Below the pieces are notes generated by a model, which did not search any database, was not told where the DNA came from, and saw only the letters and a program-made list of their open reading frames with translations. From Stratiolaelaps scimitus (taxonomy: Eukaryota; Arthropoda; Arachnida; Mesostigmata; Laelapidae), in assembly GCA_019614645.1 (NCBI GenBank), contig JABWDB010000004.1:22568001-22632000 (forward strand): 64,000 nucleotides of DNA. Reading direction: 5' to 3'. Position 1 is the stretch's first letter. Every line of letters starts with the position of its first letter. The translations under genes and the position numbers were made by a program. Of the stretch, positions 12,001 through 23,900 are shown in pieces.

Positions 12001-13785
12001 TCAATGATGCGGCTGAATACGGCGCTCTACCTGATCGTGCTGGCCATGACATTGGTTGCTGGTTTCCCCGATGCACATAGCCGGCCCTGCCGCAATTTGC
12101 TGCCAGGCGCCGTCACGCTCAACTTCCTTGCCTTCCTCACCCATCTGATCTCGCGCAGCAATGTCTGCGGCGAGTTCGGCGACAAGAACACATGGGACGG
12201 GCTTACGCTCATTCTAGGCTTGTATCTATGCTTCAGCACATTGCTCTATCTGCTTGTGAGGTTAGTCCGCTGTCACATATGTCAACTGCTAGCTGGTATG
12301 TATGTATAATAGATAAGTGTAGACTTTCGCGGACTTGTGTGGCGTCCGTTTGACGGAGGAGAGGTGACGAACGATCGTCGATCGTTTGAAGATCATATGA
12401 AAGAAAAATGAAGAACTCTGGCTAAAGTCCCATCAGACAATAGCACAACAATAGGTAGCGAGTGCTTCGTCAGCAGTGGTATAACGACATTTGGCATTTA
12501 GCGTGTATGAACGTGTTTCCAAGTGTGGTTGATGCAGATGCCTGTGTTTGATAGGCGAGCAGCTGCGGTCCACGCTTATCATACAAATCAAACCTGTATA
12601 TCTTAAGTGATTGTGCAGTCTTCCCCACAGCCGTGTCCATGCGTAGCATACCAGTATGATGTCTGCTACAAGGACTTCTTTAGTTGAATCGCGAATGATC
12701 GCAGGTGACATTTTCCACGGCAATTTTTTACACCCTCGCTAATATACCCTCGGTAAATACGAACGGCGTCCTTTACAGAATAGTCATCTTTGAATCGCCT
12801 ATGCCTCCATTAATCTTGCGTCATTTTTTTACGCACACACAACCACTCTTATGTGATCTTTTCGTCTTAAATCGCACGTCATTATTCCACTCCATGGCAT
12901 TCACTTTTGCTGCATGCTGTTTGTGTCATCGCTAGACGCAACGACAAACACTCGCCCTGCTCGATGTCGACGGGCGCCCTGGGTCGCTTCTACCGGCGGA
13001 TCTACCTCCGGGGCAGTGGCCTCGCAGGTGGCGTCGGCGTCGGGGTCCATCGAGCGCACGCGGGCGGAGTTGTGGCAGGAGACGTGGACCAGATCAAGTT
13101 CAGGAACTGCGACGACATCTTTGACGAAGTCGACCAGCTGCAGTACTCGTGGTGCGTCTTCCATCTGGTGCTCTGCGGGGCGGCGCTATTCGTCATGCTC
13201 ACGCTAACCAACCTATACTACCCCAAAAGGAGCACCAAAGTGAGTAACGATTTCACCGTGTCCAAGTTAAACACCGGGACACTGCGTTGAGCGCCCGCGA
13301 GCTAGGCCGCTCTATTTGCATACGCATATCAACGTTTGATGATAACTCATCCGCTGTCGTAATTGCCTATTAGGGTGGGGGGGGGGGGGGCTAATGCTGA
13401 TTGAAATCAATATATGGAAAATAAGCCAATTGGTTGGGTTTCGGTTGACCGGTTGCGTGTTTATTCTTGTCCACCCTTACGCCATTTGTCCTCATCACCC
13501 ATTGTCGTTTCGTTGCAGGCAAGCTGGTACGAGCTAATGGCAATTCCCGAGCATTTGACGGACGCGAGGTCGTCATCCTCGGCGGCGTCTCCGCTGCCAG
13601 CGGACCCGCATGCCACTCCTCTACTGTGGATGCACGTCGTGGCCTCGTGGATGTGCGCGGCGCTCTACCTCTGGTCGCTACTCGAGACGACCACCTCGAT
13701 GAAGCAACAGGCGAAGGCCGAGCAGTATTCTTACTCGTACAATGCCAATGACAACAACAATACGAGCGATCACTGCGCGGTGTAA
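42..13785 (+). CDS. SERINC: SERINC/TMS1-family multipass membrane protein (8 coding exons, 507 aa)
   Basis: Model: 42-87, 9023-9114, 9256-9303, 10741-10914, 11266-11414, 11817-12260, 12936-13239, 13519-13785; all junctions are GT-AG and in frame. The family consists of 10-11-pass proteins linked to incorporating serine into membrane lipids and to lipid scrambling. Seen: a Cys-rich N terminus, then STSTRLMYLL opening the first membrane helix; GYLLVYRTMLC with NSRD and GFWAFK, matching the family's GYxAVYR, SSRD and NFWxLK block; about ten hydrophobic segments; MLTLTNLYYP near the end, matching the family's MMTLTNWY; and a final helix with ALYLWSLL. The length is slightly above the usual 450-480. 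A Gly/Ser-rich loop and a polar Asn-rich tail look lineage-specific. Exons 2-8 are secure in outline. Exon 1 and the exon 2 donor are the weakest points. It is convergent with RIF1. Confidence 0.88.
3791..4051 (+). repeat. tRNA-derived SINE with 10-bp target-site duplication
   Basis: The 261-bp element is flanked by perfect copies of AGCAGGACAC (3781-3790 and 4052-4061). Its head is a 73-nt tRNA-like block at 3795-3867: acceptor arms CCTCTGG/TCAGAGG pair over 7 bp with one wobble, the A-box is TGGTCTAGTGG and the B-box GGTTCAAATTC. The rest is a unique body without a poly(A) tail. These features define a SINE insertion transcribed by RNA polymerase III. Confidence 0.7.
3795..3867 (+). tRNA. 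tRNA-like head (pseudo-tRNA) of the SINE
   Basis: It is exactly tRNA length with good internal promoter boxes and a paired acceptor stem. The anticodon stem has mismatches and an enlarged loop, and the D and T stems mismatch, so a working tRNA is unlikely. The anticodon region reads CTGCTAG; calling it serine-like would be a guess. Confidence 0.4.
5167..5580 (-). pseudogene. Probable decayed cytochrome P450 C-terminal region
   Basis: On the minus strand, P450-like motifs occur in the expected order but in different frames with stops between them: RFQTDDRW (like the FxPxRW motif), then FGMG, then GRARVLGQRGIAAIE, which resembles the haem-binding signature FGxGxRxCxGxxxAxxE with the haem cysteine replaced by Val. 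An 80-codon stretch from the second motif runs to a stop at about 5168. P450s need that cysteine, so any product would be inactive. The assignment rests on motif order only; a chance match is possible. Confidence 0.3.
6193..6285 (-). CDS. Membrane-anchor first exon or 30-aa micropeptide
   Basis: The ATG at 6285 opens 28 codons of strongly coding-like composition: MLEQLTSLAI, then one long hydrophobic helix. A perfect GTAAGT donor follows at 6200 (exon 6201-6285). If unspliced, reading continues two codons to TAG, giving a 30-residue single-pass peptide. Family knowledge: microsomal P450s start with such an anchor, and a P450-like relic lies downstream on the same strand. Alternatively it is a small membrane peptide of sarcolamban type. 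It lies antisense in SERINC intron 1. Confidence 0.4.
   Translation of the reverse strand: MLEQLTSLAIYAITAVFSVLLLVTLIAIGK
6979..7016. repeat. 20-bp tandem duplication
   Basis: GGGATATTTGCCTGATTA occurs twice with a 20-base period. It is a small local duplication with no known role. Confidence 0.8.
9023..9114 (+). CDS. SERINC: SERINC coding exon 2 (first membrane helix)
   Basis: The acceptor is ttccag. The exon reads WKSSTSTRLMYLLIF onward, the conserved start of the first SERINC helix. Two donors overlap here: GTTGGT at 9111 and GTATAG at 9115. Only the second keeps frame with the next exon, so it is used. Confidence 0.75.
9256..9303 (+). CDS. SERINC: SERINC coding exon 3 (48 nt micro-exon)
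   Basis: It lies between acceptor cgtag and donor GTAATT, is phase 0 on both sides, and encodes IEQASFSGGMFVNDSQ. This fills the short loop after helix 1 that SERINC proteins have at this point. It is too short to judge by similarity alone. Confidence 0.6.
10271..10426 (-). repeat. tRNA-derived SINE (minus orientation) with 7-bp flanking repeats
   Basis: It is flanked by ATATTAC at 10264-10270 and 10427-10433. On the minus strand a tRNA-like segment with B-box GGTTCGAGTCC leads into a tail containing TTGTAAAAATTGCA, AATAAATCAG and AAACATTTCC. A diverged, headless copy of this tail lies at about 32339-32480. It sits in the SERINC intron before exon 4. Confidence 0.6.
10741..10914 (+). CDS. 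SERINC: SERINC coding exon 4
   Basis: Encodes 58 residues with GYLLVYRTMLC, NSRD and GFWAFK, the most recognisable SERINC block. Acceptor gatcag, donor GTAGGT, phase 0. Confidence 0.88.
11266..11414 (+). CDS. SERINC: SERINC coding exon 5
   Basis: Encodes two membrane segments with LPPGVFIGIVKYAG between them, matching the family's short IPEG-type loop. Acceptor gcacag, donor GTGAGT; it leaves two bases of a Lys codon. Confidence 0.88.
11817..12260 (+). CDS. SERINC: SERINC coding exon 6
   Basis: Encodes 148 residues with four hydrophobic segments and a polar Gly/Ser/Asp-rich loop (about residues 190-215). Acceptor acccag, donor GTTAGT; the split Arg codon is completed by exon 7. Confidence 0.88.
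12936..13239 (+). CDS. SERINC: SERINC coding exon 7
   Basis: A Gly-rich cytosolic loop is followed by YSWCVFHLVLCG and LTLTNLYYP, matching the family's YSYSFFHF...MTLTNWY. Acceptor cgctag, donor GTGAGT. Confidence 0.87.
13519..13785 (+). CDS. SERINC: SERINC terminal coding exon 8
   Basis: Encodes 88 residues with the last helix (HVVASWMCAALYLWSLL) and a polar tail rich in Gln, Tyr and Asn, ending in TAA at 13785. Acceptor gttgcag. Confidence 0.87.
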   Translation, partial: ASWYELMAIPEHLTDARSSSSAASPLPADPHATPLLWMHVVASWMCAALYLWSLLETTTSMKQQAKAEQYSYSYNANDNNNTSDHCAV

Positions 13786-16230
13786 GGTGGACCTGCTCAG
13801 TGTCTGGATGTGACTCAGAGAGAGAGAGAGAGAGTGGGTATCAGAAGAGATGAATGGGTGTCTGTGTATGTGTGTGTGTGTGTGAATCTGAGTACGCCGC
13901 TGTGTGTGTCGAAATCCTGCGTCAATATGATCCCAAAAATGGCAATGTCAGGCCCTATAGCCTGACATGACATGCACGGTCGTATCATACGTCACATGCG
14001 GCGGTCTCCGTTTGTCGTGTGGCAGAACTGCCAGCCGTAGCGTGTCACATGACAACTCTAATCTTAACGGGCAGATTTCGGCAGGACACGGCCAGATCGG
14101 CCGGTTGCTTGACCGGCTGAAAGCAACGCTCATTGGCAACAAGAGAATGTGAGCGAGTGAGATAGATAAAAAAAAAAAAAAGAGAGAGAGAGATGTCCAC
14201 AAGAGGTTATATCCAGAGGTGCGTACTAACAGCCCGCACATCCACAAAAATCAAGCTCTGATAAACGGCAGTCGATTGTAGGCCACGAATGCTTTCACAG
14301 ATAGAAGATCAACTACTACTCATAGCTTTCAGCGAGGCGAATGCTGCTACTGATATAGTAATAATGACATAGTGTATAAGCTAAGGCAAAAAAACGCAAA
14401 ACACATCGACTCAAAGAGCTTCCTCCTAAATAAAGAGAGAGAAAGAGAGAGACAGAGAGAGAGCGTGTGTGTGTGTAATTAAAAGCGCCATTAATGGAGA
14501 ATATCGAGATTGAACGAGATGGCTATGAATGGGAGCTTTGGCCTGATGGGTGTCGCGGATTGGCCACGACGTCACTTTGTGACGGGCCTATGCGTGGGCA
14601 GGCCAATAGCGCCCTAGGACCGCCTGCAGATATTGGTGGCAGCAGGCATGTCACATATGCTATAACATTAAGGTACATACGCAAAAACCGCTAAACAAGG
14701 TATTGTATATCTTTCCGTGCATACGCTTCCGGTCGAGATCGGATCTTAACAGAAGGTGGCTAAGCTCGCGTAGAAGCAGAGCTCGAAATAAAAGACGAAA
14801 TTGGGAACAGAATGAAAATGAGCTGGGCCCGTGAGTTAAAGCGAACCTCAATCAATGCAGCGTGAATGGAACACTTTGGAATGGCTGCTACTGGAAGCCT
14901 AAACTATGCGATGCGTAGGCAATATAGGCGGCTAACGTTTTATTAGTGGGTACCAAGTAAAGGATTAAACCACGAAAATCGTATGTGTCATAATGATGAC
15001 GCCGGTGACAGGGGAATGATTGTGCTGAAAAATAGATCGTTGAGGTGAGAGAGACAGAGAGAGAGGTGGACACATTAAGCGAAGAAATGTAAGAACGTCT
15101 ATACTGTCCGATAGAAGAATACAATATGCTACATATATGTGGAAGATACGTGTGTGTTTTAATATAAAGCTATTATTGAGAGACAAAAATAAAGAGATAG
15201 GCAGAGAGAGTGAGAGAGAGAGCGAGAGAGAGGGAGGGTAGTCGAGTGTGGTAGCATACAATGGAAGGCTTTATTTCCCAATAAAATGCTGATAAAATAA
15301 TTCTCCTGCAGCTGCCGAAAGCACGATTTAGCAACCGAGTGTGCGCGCGACCGAACCACCATCCCCGACTACCAGGCGACTACAACGGCTACATAAAAGA
15401 AGTAGATAACATAACGAGAAAGAAGCCAGCAGCAGAAGCAGAAAATGATAAAGAATAGGCAAAGTTAATAATTAAAATAATGCTTATGATGATATGAAGA
15501 TAGCTCGGACGGTGACGAACAGATGATTAGTATCGGCGGCCCATGCCGTGACAAACAAGCAAACAAACAAATATACGAATCACTCATTATTATAGATACC
15601 TTCCTTAAGCGCACGACATTCAAACTGGCCCCCCCCATCAAGCAGGGTCAGTCTCTCTCTCTCTCTCTTTCTCTCGCTTTTACATTCACATAAAACATCA
15701 GACAACCGGCACATGTGCAAAGGCAACAAGAACAGCAGCATAACAACAACAATAACAAGCAATACACGACAATATATAGATATTACATCGATGATCGTGC
15801 AAGAGAAGAACTCGCGCCAAAACAAGTATACATAGCGAATAGCGCAAAAACACTGTATTGTCAGCTATTATCTATTAACATTATTCATATATATATATAT
15901 ATTTATATATACATATATATATATACACACATATACATATGACTGAGATGACGACCTCACTTGGTATCACTCATCAATTTCAACGTTTATACCACGAGAT
16001 AACATGCGCACTGCTACGTAGACATCGATGACAAAAGCGGTGGTGTGGCATCGTGTCATGTTCATCCAATTACTCTTGCCGCTAACAAAACTACCACAAC
16101 AACAACAATAAGGTCGACTGGACACGTCACGGGCTTCTCGTAACGCCGGCTCTGGTGGCGGTGCCAAGATCGGTCATTTTAGTGCTTTCGCTCCGACAGC
16201 CTTTCACATTTTTCACGAGGAGGTGTTTAC

Positions 16231-16338
16231 GTATTAGAAACGAAGCGGGACTGAGGATAGTGTCGATGACGAGGCTAGCGGTGATGACGAACGAGGCCCA
16301 GATGCGGGTCTTCAGGAAACCTTCATCTCGACAAGCGA
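16231..16338 (-). CDS. Candidate membrane-spanning exon of an unidentified minus-strand gene
   Basis: Between acceptor cttcccatcag and donor GTAAAC (minus strand), 108 nt read ACRDEGFLKTRIWASF and continue into a hydrophobic run ending near SPASFLI. Most codons end in C or G, like the proven exons here and unlike the AT-rich surroundings. I do not recognise the family, and no partner exons were found nearby. Confidence 0.35.
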
Positions 16339-16683
16339 CTGATGGGAAGATCCGTCTTGTCTCAATCAAGCAAGGTACAAGATAGGTCGCGCGCGCGCGC
16401 CCGGTGCTTCTCTTAGGACGCTCGGCAAAAATACGACGAGTTGCCTCCTCCGATGTCGGGTGGCTGACGCAAACTTTAATGATATCAGAACGTCATTATT
16501 ATATCGTATAATCAGCAGATTAATAATGTTATAATAAAGACAGTGAAAACGTTACACCTTCAATGCGAGTGCTAATAAGGACGCAATTGATGACGTATAC
16601 CGTAAATTAATTGCAGATGAAACTGTGTAAAGTCACTCGCCCGGTTTTCGGAGGGGGCAACCACATCCCTAACGACTTGGCCA

Positions 16684-16756
<73 letters not shown>
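16684..16756. repeat. Longest (TA)n microsatellite in the window
   Basis: About 73 bases of nearly pure TA dinucleotide. Confidence 0.95.
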
Positions 16757-16759
<3 letters not shown>

Positions 16760-17874
16760 GTGAGAAATAGTTATAAGAGAAGAATTATGTGAATCGAATA
16801 CATACCAACTTGTTGCTAGAAAAAGGAAATACGTAGAAAAGTTGGATAGATAATAACAAGACTAAGACAATTCAACAATGACGTTATCAACAATTATATA
16901 ATATAAAACATTCAACTGTATTGACACGAATACTAACGAAGTAATCAAGCTCGTAACAATTATACCAATGTGCCACGGTGACAACCGTGGACACCAACAG
17001 TAATAAACGTAAAATAGTAATAACATATATATATATACAGATACCCGCATATGATATAGTGCTGGTAGTAAAACGAATAAGCTAAAAAAAAAGGAATATA
17101 AAGTAAAAAAAAATCGTTAATGAGATGTTCAAAGGAGACGGCGGAGGGTGATTAACATGGAGGAAGCTACAAACGCTATAGGGAGGCGTATCATCCCCAC
17201 GTAGAGACGACCGTGAGGGATCGTGATTTTGTTCAAAGTTCTCTTATACTTGAAAATGCGACGGTATCCGTTCGTTCAGATAGACAAAAAAAAATGGACC
17301 AGGTGATGACGGAGAAGTAGCCCGCTGGACAACAAAGCAACGGTACTTAATTATAATAATAATTATTATTATTACTATTACGAATGGTTATATCTGCTAG
17401 CGGCGATAGGTCCGCACGGCGTTCGCCAACAGACGTTCCCAACCCGAAGAAAATGTGTCAGTAACGAGAGGAAGAGGCGTCAAATACTACAGCGACGCCT
17501 GATCGGATGTGCAGACGCTGACGATGTTAGATGATGGCTAACCAAAGAATCAAAGCTATAATAAATAATAACAATAATATTAATTGTAATCATGGAGAAG
17601 GAGAGAAAGAGAGAGATCGAGAGAGACAGAGAGAGAGAGATGGTCAGATGATGAAAAAATTGAACGGAAAGCTAAATACTGCTCCAAACATTTAGTATTA
17701 TTATTATTTCAAGCACTTCCTACAAAATAATGATCGCGTTACGTGTTATAATAAAGGAGAAAATATGCTAAGGAGATGTCAAATGAGATGCGGATGAAGA
17801 GGACGAGCAGCGGATGGAGATACAATGAGATAAAGAAGTGTTACAAATTGTGTAGCATATCAGTTGATGGAGTT

Positions 17875-17880
17875 AATAAA
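17875..17880 (+). promoter_or_regulatory. Candidate distal polyadenylation signal for SERINC
   Basis: AATAAA followed about 55 bases later by a GT-rich stretch. It lies 4.1 kb beyond the SERINC stop, so assignment is tentative; an earlier AATAAA near 14430 is an alternative. Confidence 0.25.
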
Positions 17881-19890
17881 GTTTATTCTATGCAGTTACA
17901 AAAAAAACGAACAGTGCACGTATGCTGTATATGTTTTGTGTGCTTCTGTTAGAGTTATCTAGTATAGATGAGTTAGTTCGGTGGGCGTGCGTTAGCTGAA
18001 ATTGATTCGATGGCGGATAGACGTTTGATGATGGGTTTTTCTCTCTCTCGACACGGTTCATAAGTGATCTTGATATTCTACTGAGGTGTGGAAAATGATT
18101 GAGCCAGAGCACGACAATAAGACGTGACTTCTATGAGCGGGCTTGACCAATACAACGACGTTTGCCTTTGGTCATTCTCGATTTGAGAGATGACTATTTA
18201 TGCCAAGATCAGAAGAGGTTGGCACTGTTGTGTAGATTTCAGTACAAACATATCTCTGTACAGTTCGCACCTCCATGCGGTGACATTGGGCGCTCGTTCT
18301 GGACGGCGAGTAGCTAGCTCTTCAGAGGTAACAAGCAATCTGGAGTTACACCGGAAAGCTATAACTTGCAAAATGATTCGGAGCCCGGTGTGCGCTCGAA
18401 ATTCATTTAAGATGGTTTCTCGGCTTGATGGAAGGTAAGCCCTAGTCGACTGACCTCGATGCCGCTGTATACCATGACTTGTATACCAACTAAGTTTTAA
18501 ACTTGCCGTACGAACTTGCTTTGCACTATATGTTTGAATGTGTTGTTTTTGTCTTAATCAATGATAAGGAAACACCTCGAAAAAGTATAGTAGCTCTTCT
18601 CACAGCCCTAGTACATATTTTACAAGTGATCACACATCAAAATTACTCTTGTATATACATTTTATTCGCCATTCATTGCATAATCTGATATTAATGCCCT
18701 AGGTGAACACGCAGTGTACGTCTCATCGTTAATTGTAAATATATATATATATATTGTTTTGACAAATGAAGTAATCTTTAACTTCATCTCTCGGCGAACC
18801 CCATCGACGGCCACCACAAATCCATTAACAAATAGAAAAGTGCATATTTGTGCGACTCAAAATCCTAATGATACCAGACGAGCAACACAGCGCTGACGAC
18901 CGCGGCGACCTCCCGTTGGGCGGCACTGAACTCACATTTCGCGGAGGAGGAGGCATGTTAATTTGCAATGATTTTTGTTTGTTTGGTGTAAATTTCATAG
19001 GGACGGTAACAATGTTCTCAACGTCGTCTCAGATATTAATTGGACAGCTACACTGTCTGTATAACTATATATATATATACGGCATTTGTTTGTGGTCAAA
19101 CAAATCGTGACCATTTATTCCGAGTCATGCATGGAGGTTATCGTCATTAGGCGACGCCATTGTGGCCTGCTCAATTCACCTTTCTCACCAGCCGATACTT
19201 CCGTGAGTAAACGATTTGATTATTGCTGTCGCGTTGTTTGGGACAACGCAATCTTCAGTCTCGGTCACGAGTAGAAACAAGATCAAAAATGGAACGTTCG
19301 ACTACGACCGAAGAGTATGTCCACATAGGGTTGGTTGGCTGCCCTGTGGTGTTTTGGTTCATCTATTACGGGTGCATGTAATACGTAAATGATTTACAAT
19401 AGACGTTGATTAGGCAAGTATTGGGGAAACTCGAAATCTTAGAGCGACGATTTGTCCCAACGACTCCATGTATCTCTGTTGAATTTCGACGCGCTGCACA
19501 AATGTATCCCTAATTTTCAATATTACTGCAATTGCGAAACAATAACCGCTACGTATTAGTCCGGCTGATTTAACTTCGAAATGATTCTACCAATGCTCTC
19601 GACGCGCACACTTCATCACATCGTTTTTGGGCATCGCTCATAGCGATGTGTTTTTTTAAAAGCACGGTCAGTTTGGGTGGATTCCATTACGTCGGCCGTC
19701 GAGCTCGGCTCGTGGTCTCCAAGGGTGAACGCGTCTTTATGTGTCGCCTACTTCATTTTTGTCTCATCAATCACAATCAATGCGAAGGAAGTATTCCTCA
19801 CTCTTAAATCACACTCGTTTTTTTCTTGTCGGCGGCTACAAATGATACTCAACTGTTACTCAAATACGTATACAATTTTCTTGTTCTGTC

Positions 19891-19896
19891 TTTATT
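19891..19896 (-). promoter_or_regulatory. Polyadenylation signal of RIF1
   Basis: AATAAA on the minus strand, 38 bases past the RIF1 stop codon. It implies a very short 3' UTR. Confidence 0.55.
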
Positions 19897-19933
19897 ATGA
19901 TTACTATGTACATTAGGAGGACAAGGGGGCACG

Positions 19934-20979
19934 TCAGTGGTGACACTGGTAAGAGCTCATTGTCGTTAGACATTTAGAGAAGAACGCTCCACGAACGTCG
20001 GGACTGAGCGATTTGATGAACTCGTCCGACGCGATCAGATCGAGAACAGCCGTCAGCTGCTCCGGCTGTGCTAATTTTATACGATCCACAATGCTGATTG
20101 ACTCAGTGATTTTGCCTGCCGTTGGCGATGACGGCGTGTCAGCCGTGCTGACAAGCGGCTTGGTAGGTGACGAAACTGCTTCATCGGAAATGGTGATGGG
20201 TGACGCTAACGCCGCTTGTGACGTTGAGTCAGTGTCGATCGGGCATCCGGCGGGAGTATTCGATTCGCCCAGGTCCATCGCATCAGCGATATCTTTAGGA
20301 ATGACGGCACTTGACTCATCCAAGTTCTGGTGGACACTTGCAAGGTCAGCGTTCGTATCTTCGACCACCACCGGTTCGACTGTAGGCGTTTCCACGGCGG
20401 CCGGTGCTGCAAGAGCCGCCTCTGGCGTCGTTGGCAGTGAGACTTCGTCGCTGATAAGCTTATTGCTCTCATCCTCGTGAATGGTCTGGTCGAGGTCGAT
20501 CTCGGTGAGTTGGTTGTCGCTGATTTCGGTGCTCGAATTTTGGTCACTTTGCACCATGACAGGCGGGAAAAGCGATTTGGCAGTACTCACCCGTGGGTGC
20601 TTGTCGTAAGCACAGACCTCGTTTGCTCGACTGAAGGACACCCTTTTGGCCGAGGCGCCGGTGGACACCCGCTTGAGGATGCTACGTCCGACACTCGGAC
20701 TCATCGGCGTGGCAAACCCGCCGTTCGCGGTCGGTTGCGGGCTCCCGTTATCGGTGGTCCTCTCCGACGCGAAGCCAACCGTCTTCTCACGTCGGGGCGT
20801 TGTGCTTGCCAGCGAGTGGCGGCTCTCGGGGTGGGTTACGGAGTGTCCGACGGGATTGGCGTTCATTGTATGACGGGCCTGTGCCGCTTCAAGCATCATG
20901 CGCGATCGCGAAGAAGGCGAGTTGAGCAGGAAGTTCCGCTGCTGTAATTTCGCCGTGATTGGAGACTCGATCGGTTGAC
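19934..20979 (-). CDS. RIF1: RIF1 terminal exon (PP1 docking and C-terminal domain)
   Basis: Acceptor gtttcag; stop TGA at 19934-19936. Holds TP/SP phosphorylation-type sites, then SVGRSILKR and KRVSFSRANEV, then an acidic linker and the C-terminal helical segment (SIVDRIKLAQPEQLT onward). Confidence 0.92.
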
Positions 20980-23900
20980 CTGAAACAAGGATTGATCGTC
21001 ACGTATTTCATCAAACGTTAATCTAGCGAGAGCTGTTTGAAACAAGGGCAAGTCCTTAGAAAGGAAACACTATCCAGACGACGCTAGCTGTAATTAACGA
21101 AGACAGAAAACGGCTACTTTATTCTCTAATATCGCTTTACCTGTGAGCTTCCGCTTTCGAGCGCCTTGAGGTCGCATCGGCGAGTTGACCTGCATCGCTT
21201 CTTCCTTTTCTCGTTGCAGTTGTTCATTCTGCATCGTTTCCACCATTTTGCTCAGGGTTGAAGACTGGTTATCGATGAGCACCACCGGCTCCATCAAATC
21301 GTCAGCCTCACTATACGAGAAGCGTTTCTTCTTTTTTACTAGGGGTTCCTCATTTTCGTTATTGTTGTCAATAACGATTGGGGCCTCTGCGGTTTTAGCG
21401 ACAACCTCCTGTTCCACTGCGACGGCAGGAGGTGCTTGCTCTATCGGAGTTGGCTTCACCGTCACCGTGTCGCCCGCGTCATTGCTGGCATCGATTGGCT
21501 TCACCCCATCAGCGTCAGTGTCCTTTCCGGCCAAGCTTCGTCTCGCTCTTGAGGGGCGTTGTTTGTCATCGTCTTCCCCGGCCGTCGATTCCTGGTCCAT
21601 CTTCTTGGGCGTGATGTCTTCGAAGAGAGCGTCCTCGTCAATGACTGGAGCTGCTACTACTACTACTCGTGTTTCCAAAAGCGGCACCTGATTGTTAACA
21701 CCGTTCTGTTGCGAGGGTATCTTGTCGATACTCTGCGATAGATCCTCATACATACTAGGAATGATCTTTGATTCGGACTGCTTCTCGAGTTGATGCTCGG
21801 TAAAAATGGATTTCTTTTTGGCTGTTTTTATCGGCGTAAATTCCTCCTCGTCTTTGGCCGACTTGCGGGAGCTTCGCCGTTTGATCGTCGTACCCGAGGT
21901 CGGTGTTGTCGCCTTAACAGGGGTCTTCGACTGGCCTGTGATCGGTGACACATCGGGGATAACGACAACCTGCGACAGGCTCTGCGACACCTGTTCAGGT
22001 TCAGCCAGAGGCACAGAGAGGAACTTGGCGTACCTGACGAACGCGTCACGAATGTTACTTTTCCAATGACCGCTTCCATGCTCAATTGCAGAGCGGGCCA
22101 TCTGAAAGAACTTCCCATTTTCATTACAGCTCCCCGCCTTCTCCGCCTTGTCGACGAACGCCTCAGCGAACACGGCCAGTGCGTGTAGTAGTGGCAATTC
22201 GACGAGGGTCAGCGACGTCTCACGGATGGCCGCCTTCCTTTTCGTGTGCTCCAGAAGAGGTAAAACTTCGGGTACGACCGCAAGCATGACATGCTTGGAG
22301 AGAGGGATATCGTTTGTACGCTGTATTAACGCATTGCATATCTGAAGGATATTAATGAAGAACTGGCAATTTGACTTGAGCTGCTTCTTGCTTTGGATAA
22401 ACCTATGGCTACTATTGGCCAGCAGAGCTATACACTTCACGAGAGAATTGAGATTTCCCATTGGGATCTTTTTACCAACGGAGACGGTTTCCAGGCAAGT
22501 TTGTTTCGTGACTGTCTCAAAGGCCTGGCTACAAAACATCAATCGGTTAAGGTCAAATTCAGTTTTGGATAGTTCTTCCAGAAGGTGTGCGCAGAGTTCC
22601 TCAATGTGCTGGTTCACTCTGACGTCCTTCACGAGAGCTGCATCAATTGCAAATACAGTGAATAATTCTGTCCATTTTTTGATTACGTCAGCTGTCAAGC
22701 TCAGGTTTGGCCTGTAAGTAATGGAGAATGAGAAAAAAAGTGAACGTATCCAAAATTGATTAGAGGCACTGGTCGTTGTGGTATTGGGTCGGTTAATGGG
22801 TCTTACCCTAGAACCCTGTACCGTGTGAGCAGGAAGACTGGCATGAACTAAAAGCTAGAATATAGCATTCAATTAGCTGCATTGCCAGATTTCCTCGAAG
22901 AACGGGAGTATTGGAGGTCTAAGAGTTCACACAATACAAACAAGTCCACGCGATTCTGCCAAATGAATCTATATTAAAAGCAAATGGAGATAGCAAACAG
23001 TACATGCAATTAATATGGTATTGCCTTAGCAGACAAATTCATTCGCTTACCTGAATGGGTATTTGAGGGTGTTGATTAATGCGCTGAAGTCATGTTCTAG
23101 ACTGCCCCCTTGATTAACTTCATGCGTGTGCTTAATGAAGCTGGATAGGTGGTCCGCAACCTCGACCCAGGAGTCCGTCTGCAGAACGCCCTCTGCTTGT
23201 GCAAGGCTTTTCGACACGTGATCCGCAAAGTGGAGAAAATTCATACCGGCACTTCCGCATTCGAGGAGCACCTTTAGCAGATGACGATATGTCCGTTTGT
23301 TCTTGGTGGTCTTCAACGCGGGTGAATCCATCCTCTCACGCTCACACATGGCCGGTACATGTTGAACGAAAAACGCGGTCAATGACATGATGGGACACTC
23401 ATGCATGCTCGATGACCCATCGCGCAGGTTGAACTGCGATGAAACCATCACCTTCTGAGGAACTCCGTTGGCTAGATCTGTGAACACACTTAGGATCTGC
23501 TCAGTGTCGAATAATTTGGCTTGAATGAATTTGTAGATTGCGGAGAGGAAAGTGCGCACCAGACCATGATGTTCACCGTCATAGAGGGCGGTTATTCGAG
23601 AGAGCAATATCTTCGCAAGCAGGTATGGATACCCCGGAGGCGGAGGAGTAACACCGTGTATAATGTTGTTCAGAACGAGGGTGAAGACCTCTGATAATAA
23701 CATCTGGTGTTTGCCAAAGCACGAGTCCTTTATCGCATGCTGATTCATAGGAAGGTTGTCATTTAGCTTCGACATCTCCGTCATAATCTCCACGGTTCCT
23801 TTGTAGAGAACGAGAACAAGGATGGCATATGCCTCTTGGGGAATTTCTCTTGTAGGGCTAGCAAACGCTGTCGGATTGACCTGCCGAGCTTTTGCCGAGG

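Larger units (their letters stand above)
13786..19933. other. SERINC 3' UTR/spacer to RIF1, microsatellite-rich
   Basis: 6.1 kb between two convergent genes. (GA)n tracts occur at 13816-13834, 14432-14475, 15202-15235 and 17605-17640, and (TA)n at 15887-15926 and 16684-16756, with many ATT-type tracts. The strand bias of GA repeats and a clean AATAAA at 17875 would fit a very long SERINC 3' UTR, which is inference. One coding-like minus-strand exon is at 16231-16338; otherwise no gene is seen. Confidence 0.5.
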
